This document shows positions 35,901 through 51,200 of a stretch of DNA of 64,000 nucleotides, piece after piece. Position numbers and translations under genes: made by a program. The DNA is from Erythrocercus mccallii (taxonomy: Eukaryota; Chordata; Aves; Passeriformes; Dicruridae), in the NCBI GenBank assembly GCA_013397435.1, contig VZRG01002563.1:1-64000 (forward strand). The letters are read 5' to 3'. Within the stretch, counting starts at the first letter, position 1. The number at the start of each line of letters is the position of its first letter. The notes under the pieces are model-generated. The model was not told the origin of the DNA. It ran no database searches and saw only the letters and a program-made list of their open reading frames with translations.

Positions 35901-38900
35901 GGAAACAAAATCTTTATGGAACAAGGATATGTCTCCTTATGTGAGAGGTCACACAGTAGCCTGGATGAAAATTTCAAACTATTTATTGTCATAAAGTCAT
36001 CTGGTTTTTATGTATATTTATCTGTTTTTTTATTATATTTCTGTATATTTATCACTGCTATTATAAAGGGAGGGAAATAATGAGGGATTAAAAAAAGAAA
36101 AAATGTTTGGGAAAAGGCAAGGGAAATAAGATGGTAAAAGAATAAGAATGCAAAATACAAAAGGAGACAATGAAAATTGGGAAAAATGGGAAAAAGAAGT
36201 GAAAAAAATCAGAATAAATTGCTAGATATGACAGGCAAGTGATCACCTGGTTGAAGCAAGTGGTCTTTTCAGTCACAAGGAGGTGTCACTAGCTGTTGCT
36301 AGTGGTCAGCACACATCTCTGACCACTGCTAGTTAAAAGTGCCTTTTGCTTATCTGTCAAGTTACTAGGAATATAAAATATATAACATTTGGTACTGTCT
36401 CCTCTGCTTCTTCAGTATTATATCCACATTGTTGTCTTCTAACTTGGTAAGTGTTTCCAAAATAAAGCATTTCAGACTTTTTGAGATTTTCATTTGACCT
36501 TCTCTTTTAACAGTCCTTAAATCTATCCAGCTCATAAAGCTCTTAGATTCTCATAGAGAAAATGATACTAAAAATTTTGCATTTGCTACATGCCAGATGG
36601 ATTGCTCTAAAATTCCTTTAGTTGTTTTCTCTGTACATTAAACAAATTTTTCTTTTATAATTCAAGTCTGAAAATCCTGTTCCTTCCTATAATGTAGCTC
36701 CTGTTTCTCGTGGTTATTTGCATAACTAGTCATGCACAAATGAAACGGATTGCTGAACCTGGACTCAGACTTCAGGCCTTTCATGCACATGCAGAGCTGT
36801 AAAGCAGAATTTGTCTACAAATGTATAACCTAGTGAGTCATCTTATCCCTGTGACAGTGACTCCCCACAATTATACTCTGTACATCCTTCCCACTCTTTA
36901 TCCAGTTACATCCCTTGCAAGATGCATTTTTTCTAACATGACAAGGCTTCAGGTTTTTCTTATTCCATTTTACCACTCTTCTAGAGAGATGTTAAAAGAC
37001 ATTACAAACAATATTACCTCACTACGGAATGAGGGATCTTGGGATAGCAAACCACAGTTTCTTTGTTGTAAGCACTCAGCCAAATCACCTTTGTTTTCTG
37101 GAGGGAGCAAGTAAAGGGCAAAATAAATATCTCAGTCAGCATAGCAAGCTTGTCATGAAATACCATTAAAATCTTTCTCACTCTGCTGCTTCCTCCAAAC
37201 TCCTGCTCTCTCACGTTGCCACAATGTTCTGTCCAAGGAGTTGTATTCACCTGGATCAGTTCATTGCTCCACTCACAGCACTGCTTTTCCAATAGCCTGT
37301 CTGGCCATAATTTGAAGGACAGTCTACAAAGGTATGAGGATAGAAACTCCTTAAGCCAGCACTGTCATTAAAGTTGCAGTATAATGAAATTATGGCCTAA
37401 GTAACTCACTTAAAACTGCCCTTCACGTCAAAGGAAGATGGCCAGAAACTGAACTTAATGCTCCATGGCATGTCTACACTCTAATTGAAACATGACAGGG
37501 CAAGTTCACTGCCCAAGGACCAACAGGCACAGACCAACCTCCGTCTATGATCATGAACTTGCTGTCCCCAAAACAGAATGGCCTTGTCCCAGCTTCAAAC
37601 AAGCATTCATGGGCCTGAACAGAGGAAATAACCCACAGGCTTTTGTGTCTGCTCACTTCTGCACCTCATGCATTCTTCCTCACCGTATGATATATCATCA
37701 CAGCAATGCAATGGTGACTTTTAGAAGTGTGTACAATGTCCTTTCCCCTGTGCCTTCAACTGGCCATTAAAGCTTCCACAGAAGCACACATCCTGGGTGT
37801 CAAACCTGGGCCTCCTAAAGTCTCTGCTACCACACTTTTCTGGCTCCTGTTCACTGTGGCCAACTTCTCTTTCTGAAAGCCACCATGGGGTGACCCACAT
37901 GTATGCAACACAGGCTACAAAAGCTGCTGTTCACCAGAGATGCTGTTTTGTGCAGTCAAGCTCCTGCTCCTGGGAAATGGTGTGGAAAAGCAACTGGCTT
38001 GGAGGTCAGCAGTGCTACTTCATACCAAGGGTCAGCATGGAGGCATTCCTTCTTCCAAAGGGAATGAGTGAAAAGAACTGCCAGTGCTGTGGAAACTTCC
38101 CTTTTTCTTACCAACAAGGTGCATCATATCCTAACACAACCACAGGCTTATTAACACTCTTTAAAGATGACTGGCATAGTAGAGTAGCATATCATTTGAA
38201 CCTGGATATTACAAGCTTCATTATTTTATTATGTATTTACTTTACAACTCTTTCCTAGCCTCCATTGCAACTAAACATGAGGAACAGTCTTACTTCAAGA
38301 GCACCATACCTTTAGCCCTCATTACAAACTTCATTCCCTTACGAGCCTTGCTGCACATTTCTAGCCAAGGTCACACCTTTAGATGTAACAGTTAAGGATG
38401 TCAGTATGAAAAATTCCTCCCACCTCATAACTACCATTTATGAAACCAAAAGAAGGCTTGCAACTTCTCTTCTGGAGAATGATTATCTGTGACTTGAACA
38501 TTCTCCATTAGCTAACACACAATGACAGAGCTGGATTAATTTTCCATACATGGCTTGAGCCTTTGCAAAGCTAAGTGAGCAACTCAAAGTGTTATTTTTA
38601 TCTTAGCATTTAGATTTTCGACATCTGAAGCTGAGGCGGCTACAGCCCACAGAAAGAACCCTGAGCACTAAATTATACTTGAATTCCAGGTGCTCTCTGG
38701 AAACTAAAACGCAACACAGATTCACATCAATGCACTGACAGTTTTCCTAAGACAGACCACTTAAACTGTAACAACACATATGCAATGTGTAAAAACTATA
38801 TACTATGTTCCAGATTCATATCTCCATTTACACCCTCTTCTAGAATTCAAGTATTACTTACCCTTCCTCTGCTAGAAATTTGTCTATTGTAAATCATGAC

Positions 38901-41900
38901 AATGTGATACAAGAAGCTCCCAGCTTCTTAAAGATCCAAAGAGAACTTGTCATATTTTGGTATTTCTATCTGTCTAAGGAACTGAGAACAATACTTCTAT
39001 TTACCTTTTAGAAAATACTACCTCCTCTTCAACCCACTCCAAAACACTTTTGATCTTCTTACCTCACAGCAGTATCAGATAGATCTTAAGTTAACACCAC
39101 AATATATTGAACCATCTCTAGCAACCCACAGCATTTTTGGATGGAAATGAAGCATTTGGGGATTTCATAAATGAGCCACGAAGACTGAAAATATGTAATC
39201 CCTCTGCATTTGTTTTTAAAAATGGTATTTTTAAAACATTGGAAAGCAAAGGGGATCATATGTACCACGACAATGCCATCTCAAGGTTTAGCTCAATTTT
39301 CAAGTGTTTATTTGTATAAAGCACAATTTTGCATGAAGGCGCAGCAGCATTTATAATTTTGTCCACCGGGAGACAGACACAGCTTTTAAATGTTAAATCT
39401 GCTGAAGGCAAATGATCTCTTCCTCCATCTTAGACGCAACTAATGCATTGTCAAGGGCTTGTCTGGGCCAACAAGTGTTTCTCCCATCTTTTGCAGGAAA
39501 TACCCATAAATTTAATTTTCATAGTGATTGAAGAGAAGAAAGACTTAGCTTTCTTCCACTTTATATAAAGAAGATCTCTTTTTTTCACAGTGGAATTTAA
39601 TTCCTAGAAACTTTATTATACAGACCAGCTACACCCTTTGAGATGCAGTCTACCATAGGAGAACCCTTTTACTGAAATATCTGCTGTTCTACCAAACGTT
39701 CTGTTCAGGGACAGGAAAGTTATTCTGACACTTGAAGATTTAACAGTTTGTTGACAAAATCATCTCCAAAAATGTCTTACAAAAACACTGATATTTTGAT
39801 AGTAGTATCTGTATGGGGATTTTATTTTATTTCAACTTTAGTCTGCTTTCAGAAAATGTTATCGAGTAGATTGCAATATAGACCTGAGGACAACAGGATA
39901 TATTTAGTAAATTGTCTGATCCTGCAAGAAGCACTAAGGATAAGCAGCTCAACTGGCCCAATATGCAAAGTTAAGATCAAAAAAAGACATATTTTACAAA
40001 AGCAAAGAGGAAATAAACAAAAATGCCATTCAAATCACCAGGCTGCATTTCAATTTTTCAAGTAAAGTATGCTGTCACAATATTCAAACAAATGCTTTTA
40101 TAAAAGCATGCCAAGAAAAGAGAAAAAAAGATTAACAGAAAAGTTAAGTCAGCTCAAGTCAAAATGACTCAATGACAAAAGAAAAAAAATTACTTTGGGA
40201 AGGGATTAAAAGCTTAGGTACTGAAGTCATAAAGTCCTTTTGTTTTCTTTTAGTGTTGTGACCAACTTTTAACAGTCTATGAACAGTATATCGTCTACTT
40301 TAGATTGAGTCAACATTTACTATTCAAGTAAAGAGAATAAAATTGCAGCCACTATTGCAATATACATATTTTTTTTAATTTAGAAAAACCTTAGGCACTT
40401 CTTTAAGATGAAAATACACATCCTACATTATTGATTATATCTTTAATTCCTGAAAGCATTAAGACTACAAGCTGCCACCTTAGCACAAATTTAAGTATGC
40501 TACAAATTGTCATTCCTTTAAAGTAGTGGTGTAGCAACCTAAGACAAGAGAGAGTTGGGGTTCGGGTCTTGTTTTGAACAAATAACGACCAATAAACTAT
40601 CTTATTTTGAGTACACTTGGAGTGTACATTTCTGTGGAGAAATAGCAAAAACTTCCACAAATAACCTTGATTTGTTAACCTTAATTTGGTAGTAATGCTA
40701 CTCACTGTATGGCAGGCAAATTTAACAGCCAAAGGCTCTCTGTATAGTAAGTAGAGAACAGAAGACTTCTTTTGGAAGGACTTACATGCGTATCAGTGGG
40801 AGTTTATGTTAAACGTAGCTCATGGCACAAGACACTGGTAGCAAAACATACATCCCTCCTCCATTCCTTTCTCCCATTCCCATTACTTCTGTCTATACAT
40901 TTTCACTCCCTTCATGTGTCAGCCGTAGAGCTTAGCAACGCTTCCAGCTCTTAAGACAGCCTAAAACCACCCACCATTTTGGTCAGGACAGTCATCAACC
41001 TAGGGGAAGACTACGCCAACCTTGCAACTGAGCTACAAAGTAATTCCATTCCTCTTACTAGTAATCACCTTAGAGGTTTCCTTGCTTCTTGTCAAAGGTT
41101 TTATTGTTGAAAGCCACAATTCTCCATTCAAAAATGCTTTATGTAAAATACTTTTAGTCTATGTATCCTTGCTATCCTAGCATTTTTCTGCTCCCAGTGT
41201 ATGAGCAGAAGGAAGTTTGCTAGCAACAGGAGAGCTCACATCACCTGCTAAATGGTGCTTTATGTCAGTGAACTGTATACAGGATAGTCAAAATAGTTAA
41301 AATTTCAGAAATCAGAGGATTGTTTCAGGAACATGTACACTGCCTAGGCAGCTTAGGAAAAACTCTCAGAAGCCCAACAAAACATTCAGCACAATACTGT
41401 CAAAATGGTCTTTGTTGGTGATTCCAGCAATGTCGGGTGTCACAGCGCTGTGTGATTCGATCTGTTAGAGATGTGCTCAGTGATGAGAACAAAACTGCAG
41501 AAAGTGGCTTTGCTCCCTGAGAAGATCTGAGAGCCAGTACCAGCATGTCACAGGATAATATAGCCTGAAACATCTGTAGTCTCAGGAGATTTTAACAGCT
41601 TAAGGGAAATACATTTTGGTTTGTACCCTTTTCACTGACTTGAGCTTTTGGCTGTCAACAGAAAAATTCTCCACCCTCCCACTCCTCCAAATACAACTGC
41701 TTTTCCAAACACGCTGACAAAAGAGGAACAGGATAAATTAGTTCTGGACCAAAACAGAGCAAGTTGAACCTTTTACTTCAGTAATTCATCAGAATTAAGC
41801 ACTTTTGTGCCATCTTCATCACATCAGATGTCTGAGAGTGCCATCCTCCCAATCCTTTAAGCAGTGAGCACCACAGTGTGGTCAAGAACTGTTAAAACAG

Positions 41901-42925
41901 CTCAGGTAAACAATGAAGCAGCCTGAGACTGTGCACGCCCAAGTTCCAAGACTACTCAAGTGCTTCCAGAAGGAAATGTAAGCTAAGGCAGGCTGACTCA
42001 GGTTCCCTTTGCTACAGAAACTCCTGTACTCTGGTTTTTTAAAATCTCTTTTTTGAAAATTCATTTTTATTATACTGCTAGAGTGCTCACTAAATCACAG
42101 ACAAGCAAATATAAACTCCAAGAGACTATTTTCAAAATCCTGCAGAGTATCAGCTGCATTTCTGCACTGCATGACGGGGGGCCTAAACTACATTTACAAC
42201 AAACATCCCAGGAAACAGCCTCCTACACAACATGTGACATCTAAGCTTAACACTGTAAATTAATCCAAAGGAAACAAGCTCTTTTGAATCCTTTTTATTA
42301 CAGAAAAAGAAAAGGCTTACACTTGACTTAAAAAAAAAAGCAGCATTGTTTTATGAATCCTAAGTTATTACAGTGAAGTTGCTTTAAGAAATCTCTAGAG
42401 ACTGAAGAAATAAAATGCCCCTCCTCAGACGGTATTCTAGCTTACTTGAGTGACCATAGCAAACACCTTAATTTCACATCACTTCTGACACCCAGTATAT
42501 GACCTGTCCCCCTTTCTTCTGCTCATGACTTGTTCAGTGTAGCTGGGGGAAGGATTTGATGAAAACAGCAGTACACTTCAAGTCTAATTTTCAACAGCTC
42601 ATTATGCATCTGATGGATATTAGAGTTCAGAAGTGACCAACATACAGGCTTTCCTCCTAACTCCAGCTATTAAGTGCTACAGTTTGAACAGATCCCATTG
42701 TGATCTGTTTCTTCCACAGTATTTATCATTATTCAGGTCCACATCTCAGAATATTTCCCAGCACGTCAACTGGCTACTACTGATTATAAACACAAACAAA
42801 AAAAAACACAAAAAAAGAAGGCTCCATGTTGAAACAGTTCTTAGCAGTACAGCAGAACTCAGGAATTTCTTTTCATTACACTCCAGAGAAGGAACAGCAC
42901 CGTTCCAGTGGCCACTTCAGGTTTT
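29962..42925. other. No gene recognised (24-kb spacer, right part)
   Basis: AT-rich DNA without a recognisable exon series. The longest ATG frame (37,797-38,258, 153 codons) has no domain and no splice context. There is a G-run at 33,780-33,790 and a small hairpin at 36,299-36,332. Distal TMX3 3' UTR or regulatory elements could lie near the right end. Confidence 0.45.
36299..36332. repeat. Small imperfect hairpin
   Basis: GTGGTCAG and CTGACCAC are 8-bp inverted arms, extended imperfectly by CTA/TAG-type bases. No function can be assigned. Confidence 0.6.
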
Positions 42926-42931
42926 TTTATT
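42926..42931 (-). terminator. TMX3: First AATAAA downstream of TMX3
   Basis: This is the first coding-strand AATAAA after the TMX3 stop, about 2.1 kb downstream. A second lies at 42,294-42,299, and an ATTAAA variant at 44,674-44,679. Which is used cannot be decided from sequence. Confidence 0.3.
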
Positions 42932-45030
42932 AAGTCAAAAGCTGCAGGGTTCCAGCCTGAGCCAACATTAAATATGCAACTGATCTGTACTGAAATCCTA
43001 AGAAAAGAGACAAAGAAAACATACTACTGCCTTAATAGTTCTACGTTTTAACTATCAGCACTGAGTTGTGCAGAAGTCCAAAGAAATGTGCAGGTTTTTC
43101 GTTCAGTGATTTTTAAGATTTTTTTCAATAAACAACTGAGGAGCTCAATACCGTTAAAAAAAATACCCCTTTCTAAACACATTTTTAAGCACTTATTCCT
43201 CATGTATATGCTAAACCTACACCTCTGAAAGGTTCTACCAAAAAAATAAAACATCAACAAAAAGCAAGAAAACTCAACTCACTATGTACAACTGGCTATA
43301 ATGACAAAAATGATAAAAAAGGCAATTCATAGAAAGAAAACTGAGAAAATAAAGGGGAAAAAACACTGTATCAGATACCTGCTACTCAGTGTTCTATCTC
43401 ATTTATAATCTCTCCTCCAAAAAGGAAAAGGTTTGTATTCATAATCAGACATGGAATTTTTCAAAAAAAAAAAAATTCCTATTCTCTTTACACGTTGTTT
43501 ATACTGTTTGATAACCAAAATCTTTCAAATTAGAGATTTCCTTAAGGTATTCTGCATGGCAACCTGAAGCCAGCTGTTACCAAGCTACTTAAACAGATGA
43601 AACAAGTTTCTTTCCCACAGGGAAAAAGGATGCAATGTATTTTCCCTTGTTATGATTCTACAGCATCATCAAATTTACTCCAACATAGAACTTGTCTATT
43701 TAAGCTTACTCATGGTTACTATTTAAAATTCCTTAATTTAGTGCTATAGTATAGCGATTTCCTACGTGATCAAGCTGCCTTATAAGGAGGATATAATATT
43801 TTGTATTATACAGTAATATAGGCTTAAAAAAAAAAAGAGAAAAAAAAAGGAAAAACCCCAGCATGAACAGTTTGACTAGAAGCAATATAAGTTTTGGTTT
43901 TGTGGTATTTTCCATGACATTGATGCCAAAGGCTGCTTTATAGCTTATTGTTGGAGAGTTTTAGCCCTGGACACAAATTAGTCCTTTTTGCATCACAGGT
44001 TTGTATTAAAAGTGGCTTTTATGATGAAACAGGTTAACAAAAATGCTTTATACTGATCAATCTCTATCAATATTAATACTAAGCTCCATTAACTCCCTCC
44101 TTCAGAGTAGGTAACAGTCTCAAACAAAACAACCTATCTCAAAGATACATAATCTCAAGTAAACGCAGTAAAATAAATATAAACCATTCAAAAGTTTGTC
44201 ATTAGAGAGTTATACAAATAGTCAGGAGATCATATTGATGTCTTCCTTTACCAAGCTGTGCTGTGGATTCAGAAAACTTACAGATCTTTTGCACTCTAAG
44301 TGTGCAAGCACTCACAGAAAGTAATTAACAGGCAATCATGTTGTAAAAGGTTTTTAACATAATTTTCCAATATTTTTAGCTGCTAAAGCACTAATAAACA
44401 CTTAACTTAGCATATCATTCCCACATCCTGTATCTAGTAAACATTCTTAACTGCTAATAATTATATTATTACATGGTAGAATGGTCCTCCAAATCCCAAA
44501 AATTTACATTTAATTTGAGGAAATAGAAAAGTTTGCTGGTTTGGTTTTGTTTTTCTTTTCCCATAATAATGTGCAACAGGTAGAACATGTGACTTCTTAG
44601 AAAACTTGTAAGTTGTCTTCAGCTATCAGCTAAAAACACTTTACAGCTCTCTTAACCTTTCCTTGTTTTCAGCTTTAATTTTATATGAATGATGCATAGT
44701 TGGGCTATGTTAGTAGCAGTTCATCACATATAGTAAGGTCGAGTAACATTATTTCTGTTCTGGAAATGAACAATTCAGAACTCTTATAAAAATGGTGTAG
44801 AACTGTACCTGAAAATTTCTTCAGTTTAAATTGCTCTTTGTTAATCTACTAAGGACAATTAAGAGAACATCCATTTTTTTTTCTTTCAATTTCTGAGAAA
44901 GTGTGAATACATGCAAGTCAAAACTACCATTGTGCAGATAAAACGGTCCTCTTTCATGATAATCAATAAATGACAACTGCCAATAAATAAGACTATTTGG
45001 AAATTTTAGAGAATTCTCCTGCTAAATAAG
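42932..45030 (-). other. TMX3: Probable TMX3 3' untranslated region
   Basis: The stretch follows the TMX3 stop codon and has no canonical poly(A) signal until 42,926. It is AT-rich and non-coding. A 3' UTR of about 2 kb is an inference from the spacing. Confidence 0.4.
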
Positions 45031-45297
45031 TTAGTCTTTTTTCTTTTCCATAATGTCTTTCTGTTTAAGCTCTCCATCTGAAAGTTCTGTGTATTTTCCA
45101 TTCTTTTCCTCCTCTTGTTCTTCCTCACTGCCTTCATCTGTGAGTTCCCGATCACCACTTTCCTTCTTAGCTCCCTCATGCTCAAATACCTCTCCCTCTG
45201 TATCAGCTGTGCAGATTCCATAACACATGATGCTGATGACCCCCAAGGGTAACCCAAAGAGAAAGCATCCCAGCAGTGGTGAACTCTTGAACACAGA
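45031..45297 (-). CDS. TMX3: TMX3 last exon: transmembrane segment, acidic tail, KKKD
   Basis: 267 coding nt. The hydrophobic stretch LLGCFLFGLPLGVISIMCYG (45,217-45,276) is the membrane span. An acidic tail with SEEEQEEEKNGKYTELSDGE follows, then EKKKD and TAA. The acceptor ends in 'ctatttcaacag'. Confidence 0.97.
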   Translation of the reverse strand, partial: SVFKSSPLLGCFLFGLPLGVISIMCYGICTADTEGEVFEHEGAKKESGDRELTDEGSEEEQEEEKNGKYTELSDGELKQKDIMEKKKD

Positions 45298-48200
45298 CTG
45301 TTGAAATAGAAAGCAAAAATCACTTTCAGTGAATATATAAAGTTACTGAATTACTTCTCTTATCACTCTGTGTATTTATTCAAAAAATATCCAAAATGAG
45401 AGTCAGTGTTTTTTTAGAGGGATCACAGAATCAACTAGGTTGCAAAGACTTTTCAGATAATCAAGGCCAACCTATGACATAACATCACCAAGAGCACAGC
45501 ACTAAGTGCCACATCCAGTCTTTTATGAAACACCTCCAGGGATGGTGAACCCCCCATCACCTCCCTGGGCAACATATTCCAATGCCCAATCACCCCTTCT
45601 GTCAACAACCTCTTCCTAATGTCCAGTCTAAACTTTCCCTGGTACAGCTTAAGACTGTCCTCTTGTCTTAAAGGATGTGTTATTTTGGTTTTTCTGCTTG
45701 TTTGGTGTGGGTTTTGGGTTTTATTATTGTTGTTACTTTGTGGGGTTTTTTTATAAGGCTTGTTTGTTTGCTTTCTTCTGCAAAAATGGCAAGGAGACCT
45801 CAATTTCAACAATTTCTACTGTTTTTTTCTACTTTTTTTTCATAAAAATGACACAGGAGTTCAAATATTACAATATTGCATTGGGATAGTTAATGTTTAC
45901 ATGCCAACTGCATATCCTACGCATTCTTTGAAGCTTTAGAAACAACTGTCCTAAGAGTGTTAAAAAGCTCTTTGAAGAAAAAAGTTTCACTTCTTACTTG
46001 TGTCTTGTTCTCAAAAAATAATCTGCAGAAAAATTCTAGAGAGCTTCCTGTTGAGGAGTAACTTAATGGCACAGGAAGAAGAATTAATGGTTTCAGAAAG
46101 TGGTGGCTAAATATTGTACTTTCACTGAAGTTTGGAAGATGCTCATTTAGAAACAAGTGAGTTTCAACTTAAATTCACAGCACAAGTTTATTTGCTTGAG
46201 TAGGACAAGTGAAAAAATGGATTTGTGTACATCTTTCCAACAAAATTTTCTTAAGCATAATTAACTTATGAAAAAGATGATAAAAATGTTTGCTTGAAAA
46301 ACAGACAAAGAGTATTATTTAAGTAATTAAATTAAAAATGTAACATTCCCCAGAAAGTGAAGTGGTACCAGTTTCAGGAAAGGATGTCAAAAGGATCAAG
46401 GAAAAGATCTTGAATTTTCTCTGTTCTATCCCTCAAAATACGTGTCAGGCATACAGAAGAGCATGAAGAAACTAAGACAAGGTTGAATATTTATCGCACA
46501 TACTATTAAAAAATGTATTCAAGAAGTTCATTTGGCTTAAACCTATACATATACCTATAACATATACACAATATAAAACAACTCATATAAAAATATTTTT
46601 CAAACTCCCTGAAAGTATTTGTATCCTGACTGACAAGGGCATCATCTAATTCAATGAAAAATAAAACTTACCACTATAGTAGACTTGGCATCATAGATTA
46701 TTCTCTTGATTCGTTGCAGAAGTCCATCACCACCCTGTGCCTGAAATTTCAAACGGAACTATGTCAAAACTGCTGACACTTTTCAGTTATGATTCCAAAA
46801 GTTCATTCTTCAGACCTTGCAATCCTAAGTCCCTTTAGAAGGAAATGAAAAGTAATTATTCTTACATCTCATGATGCCCAGACACTTCAACTTGCCAAGC
46901 CTGGGCAAAGATTATTCAGTAGTCATAATGAAAAAGTCTCTCAAAATTGTTTTAAACAATCAGTGCCAACTTGGACAATGGGCTGACACTCTCTCTCTTA
47001 CCATAAAGAAACACTAACAAAAACTATCAACTGCCCCAACAGTGTAAAAACTAGTGGTAAACTAGTAACAGTGGTAAATGTAACAGTGGTAAAATTGCAG
47101 AGCTCTTCTGAACTTTCCTGCAGCTGTTGAGCATCCACTTAATGGATTACGACAGCACAGGTAGCAAAATCTAAGAAGTAAGCAAAAAGAAGATATAAAG
47201 GTGTAACAAATAAAATCTGTGTCAAGCAATGACAGACTGGCAATGGCAGAAGTCACTGCCCCCTAACTGAGCAGTGCCCAAAATAACTACATGAATTAGA
47301 TGCACTGTCTGCTCAACAGGGCCAGTTTTCACCTTCCTTGAGTAGCCAGAGAAAAACTCATATTTGTAAGTCAACTCATCAGCACATGATCTGATCAAAA
47401 CCCCTCAAATAGCAAATAAAGTCCACAAAGATGAGACAGACTCACAAAAAGTTACCTTTACAGTCTTACAGAATAACAAAGACCAGACAATAACCCAACA
47501 CTTCCCAAGGAAGAGAAGGGGGAATGCCAAACTTCTCAGAAATTTCTCTGTGGTTCAGAAAGTCTAAATCCTAGTAGCTATTTAACAGCATACTTTGAAG
47601 ACTCTCATTCCTCAACAGCTGCACAATTTCTTGGGCAGAGAGTGTAGCCAAAGTAGTGCCATTTTGTATCTATACACACCTTAAATACAGACAGCTTAAA
47701 TTAAGTCATATCCTGTATTTTTGTATTGTACAGAGATGTGAATTTAGACTGACTTTTAATCACTCTAGCTGAGGTACAGCAAACAGAAGATAGAAGGCCT
47801 TAATGACACTACAGCAACAAACATGAGGCATCACAAATGATTTTCTCTAAGTAAAAAAAAAAGACAGAAACCAATTACATTTGTTGTTTCAACCAGAAAG
47901 ATACATACAAATAGAATCTAATAGATGTTGACAACTCAATGCACTTAAAAACCATTCAAAAAGCAAGAACTCAAGAACAAAGAACCACCAAGTTATAGCA
48001 ATACCTCTCATACTGCAACTGAAAGCATGGCCAGTAAACTCCTGAACAGCACATAAATCCACCTATATCACATTCTACATCAAATAGTCATGTTAAATAA
48101 ACCTAAGTACTCCATACGACAAATATCTTCTGCAGTATTTGCCAATACCAGCCAACGACCTAAAACTGCTGGGATAATGTGAAGTAGGATTCAGCTAACA

Positions 48201-51200
48201 GAGGAAGCACTCAATGTAAAGTCACTTGGGGCTTAAACCAAAAACACACTTCTCCCAGAAGACAGCCAAATGATTAGCTATCAGCTCCCCTTTGCGCAAA
48301 ACCTTCTTTCCCCAGAAGCACAAATTAAAGTTCTGTTCCGTGACTTCTTTCCTCATCCACATAACATAGCTTTCTATCCAACTCACTGTACACTGAGGTA
48401 ATAAATACTCAAAAATTATCCAAGTCATCAATTCCAATTGGTTTATTAACTTTGTTGTTTTAACAAAAGACAGCTCTTTTTTAGTTTTAGAGCACAGAGG
48501 AGTAAGCTTGTGTCTATTTCTAACAAGTATAACACTGTTTTTTGAAACTGAAGTTGTAAGTCTTCCAGCTATTTGATTTATTAATTTTCCACCCAAAAGA
48601 AAGGGTGCAGTTGATTTATGCACTGTAATTCAAAATTTTAAACAAATGCATTTAATTCAAACCAGGAGATGAATAAAAATCTCTCCATTTACAACTGCAC
48701 CAGTGAAAGGAATATCAAAAGCCAGCAAACATTATGCTATAAACAAAAGAAAGCTTGCTTTGTACAACATGCAACAGCATGACTCCAGAATTTACAATCA
48801 CATATTCAGTGACAGCACCCAAGACAGTAAGACAAGACAGGAATATTAAACACATGCATAACTGTCAGAGCAACCAATTTTTTTCCTTACTTTAGCATCT
48901 AAGGAAATAAACACTAACCAATATATTCCAAGCCACTGTGAAGACTTACTTCAGCTGTACCATCCAGGATATTGTTAATAAACTGAACCATGTCTTCTGT
49001 GCTCTCAATGTGCCTATCTGGTAGAAAATACTGCTGATTGGAGGTATTCAATACAACAATAGTAGGGATTGTCAAATCACTGGAAACATAAAGCAGACAG
49101 TTTATATATTTAAAGAACTATCATATAAAATATTCCAATTCAAGTAATCCCTACATCATTTCAAAAGGGAATCCATTGATCTTCACTTCATGTGTGTTCT
49201 TCATAATAATTCTTTAAAAACAAGAAAGCAAGAGAAAAGGAGGTGGATACTCAGCATGGTTTGGTATGGTATAGATATGAATGGAATAGTATGATTTCTC
49301 ATTAATATTATTTTCCTTCCCATCTGTGTCAGTGACACTATTGCAGCTTACAGCATTTTACATACCCAGAGCAACTACAACAGGTATCTTATGACTTTCC
49401 AAATAGTAAGAGAACACAAATAGCAGCCTTGTATATGAAAGGTATTAAGTTCACAAAGGCAGAAGTGTAATTCAAAAATTTAATCCCACACAATCATTGT
49501 GTAACTGATCACCTTTATCAATCAACCTCTGCTGGTCAATCAAAAGAATAAACCATAGAAAGCATAGCCTTTCTTTAGCTCTTTTAGATATGGCTTATGA
49601 GGAACAGAGTTTTTAAAGAATTATTACTCAGCAGTTAACCTTCATGTGCATGTGCAATACATCATAATTGGAAAGAAAAAAAGAAAAAATGTTAGAAATT
49701 ATCTCTGAACACAAACCAATTTAATCTTCTGTTCATTGTAGCACTAAATTCAAAATAAGATCAGGTTTAAGAAATTTTAATACTACAAAAGTACGCTGTT
49801 TGAAAAGAAAGATTTAAATACATTAAACATGTTTAAAATCTTTTGTAGTCTTTATCAATTTTCTACAATTCTATCAGTAATGAATTCAAGTACTTCCTTC
49901 ACAGCAGAAGAATGCAAACCTTGTTTTTCTATGTTTTTTACCCTTGTCCAATAGTGACATCCATGTACCTTTGTAATCTACATAAAATTGATAATGATTT
50001 CAGTCTTATCTGTGGCTATCAATTCACAGTAAATGATGTAATGAAAATACTGGTTATTTACACAAGATGCTAATTTTTCTTTGGAGTCACTGAAGTTATC
50101 CTAAATTTCCTCTCACATTTTAGGTGGGGTTTTTGGTTTTGATTTTAATTCAAATGCAAACCTAAAAGTGAAAAAGTTTAATACTTATATATATGACAAT
50201 TTTCTGAATTTTTAGAAAGCTGAATACTTTAAGATTTAAGGTGCAGACTCTGTTCCCAGTACTGAAGCTGAAAGTTGGTGGCATATCACAAAACGACAAT
50301 TACAGGGATAACAAAATAATGCCATCCTTTAAATGGAACTTAAAAAAAAAAATCAAATAACACAACTTTGTACACTGATGCAACCTGCAACAGAAGCGTC
50401 ACTAAATAACGTTTTCCCATGAAATGTTTTATTCCTTTCTTACTAGGGACAAAGAAGAAATCAGGCACTCAAACCAAGTCAGGTGTTTTTGCAAGTGTCT
50501 GGTAACATGCTACCAATTTTTGCCAAAATATGTCCTCGCAGCCAAAACAGAACAAATTTTATTAATTAGATGCAGTGTTTCTGTTGCATTAAACAGTCTG
50601 GTAACTGATGTTCTTGGAGTTGGTTGTAGAGCAGCTGAAAGGTAATCTCCATATACAGATTCTTTATGCTATACAGAAGTCCATAAAAGCACATTTAATG
50701 TGTTACCTTCAAGAGTAGAGGAGAGTTATACATACACCTGTAGCTGACAGCGATATTATACACCTTAGCTTATAAAAAGCTTTTTTTTGCCTTTCAGTAA
50801 TATACCAAAAAGCATATTTAAGTAAAATTATAGGTAAAATTATGTATTTTAATTAAAATACATAATATTCTGATTTTTTCTTTTGTACATGGTTCTAAAT
50901 GTATCATTTCTAGTCCAATAAAAACATGTTCATAGACACTGCTGGAAAGACAGAATTATAATGTCTACTAATGGAGGTACAGCCAAGTTCATAAATGTAC
51001 TTTTGTCAAGACCTAATGCTATCCCCAGAAATCATACAATGTTTTGTCCTTTGTAAAGAAAATAGAATTTGCTCCTATGTGCATCTAGCACAGAAAAAAA
51101 ATGTTTTGTGATACATTTCTCATTATACAGATTTTTTCTATTTCCACTTGCTGCCATCTGGTGACAAATCGAGGCAGTTGCAGTATTTTTTTAAATTCGA

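Noticed and set aside
37797..38258. 153-codon plus-strand ORF
   Set aside because: No recognisable domain, no splice or promoter context, and composition like the surrounding non-coding DNA.
48222..48623. 133-codon minus-strand ORF inside a TMX3 intron
   Set aside because: It lies between two well-supported TMX3 exons and has no junction signals that would join it in frame; no domain was recognised.
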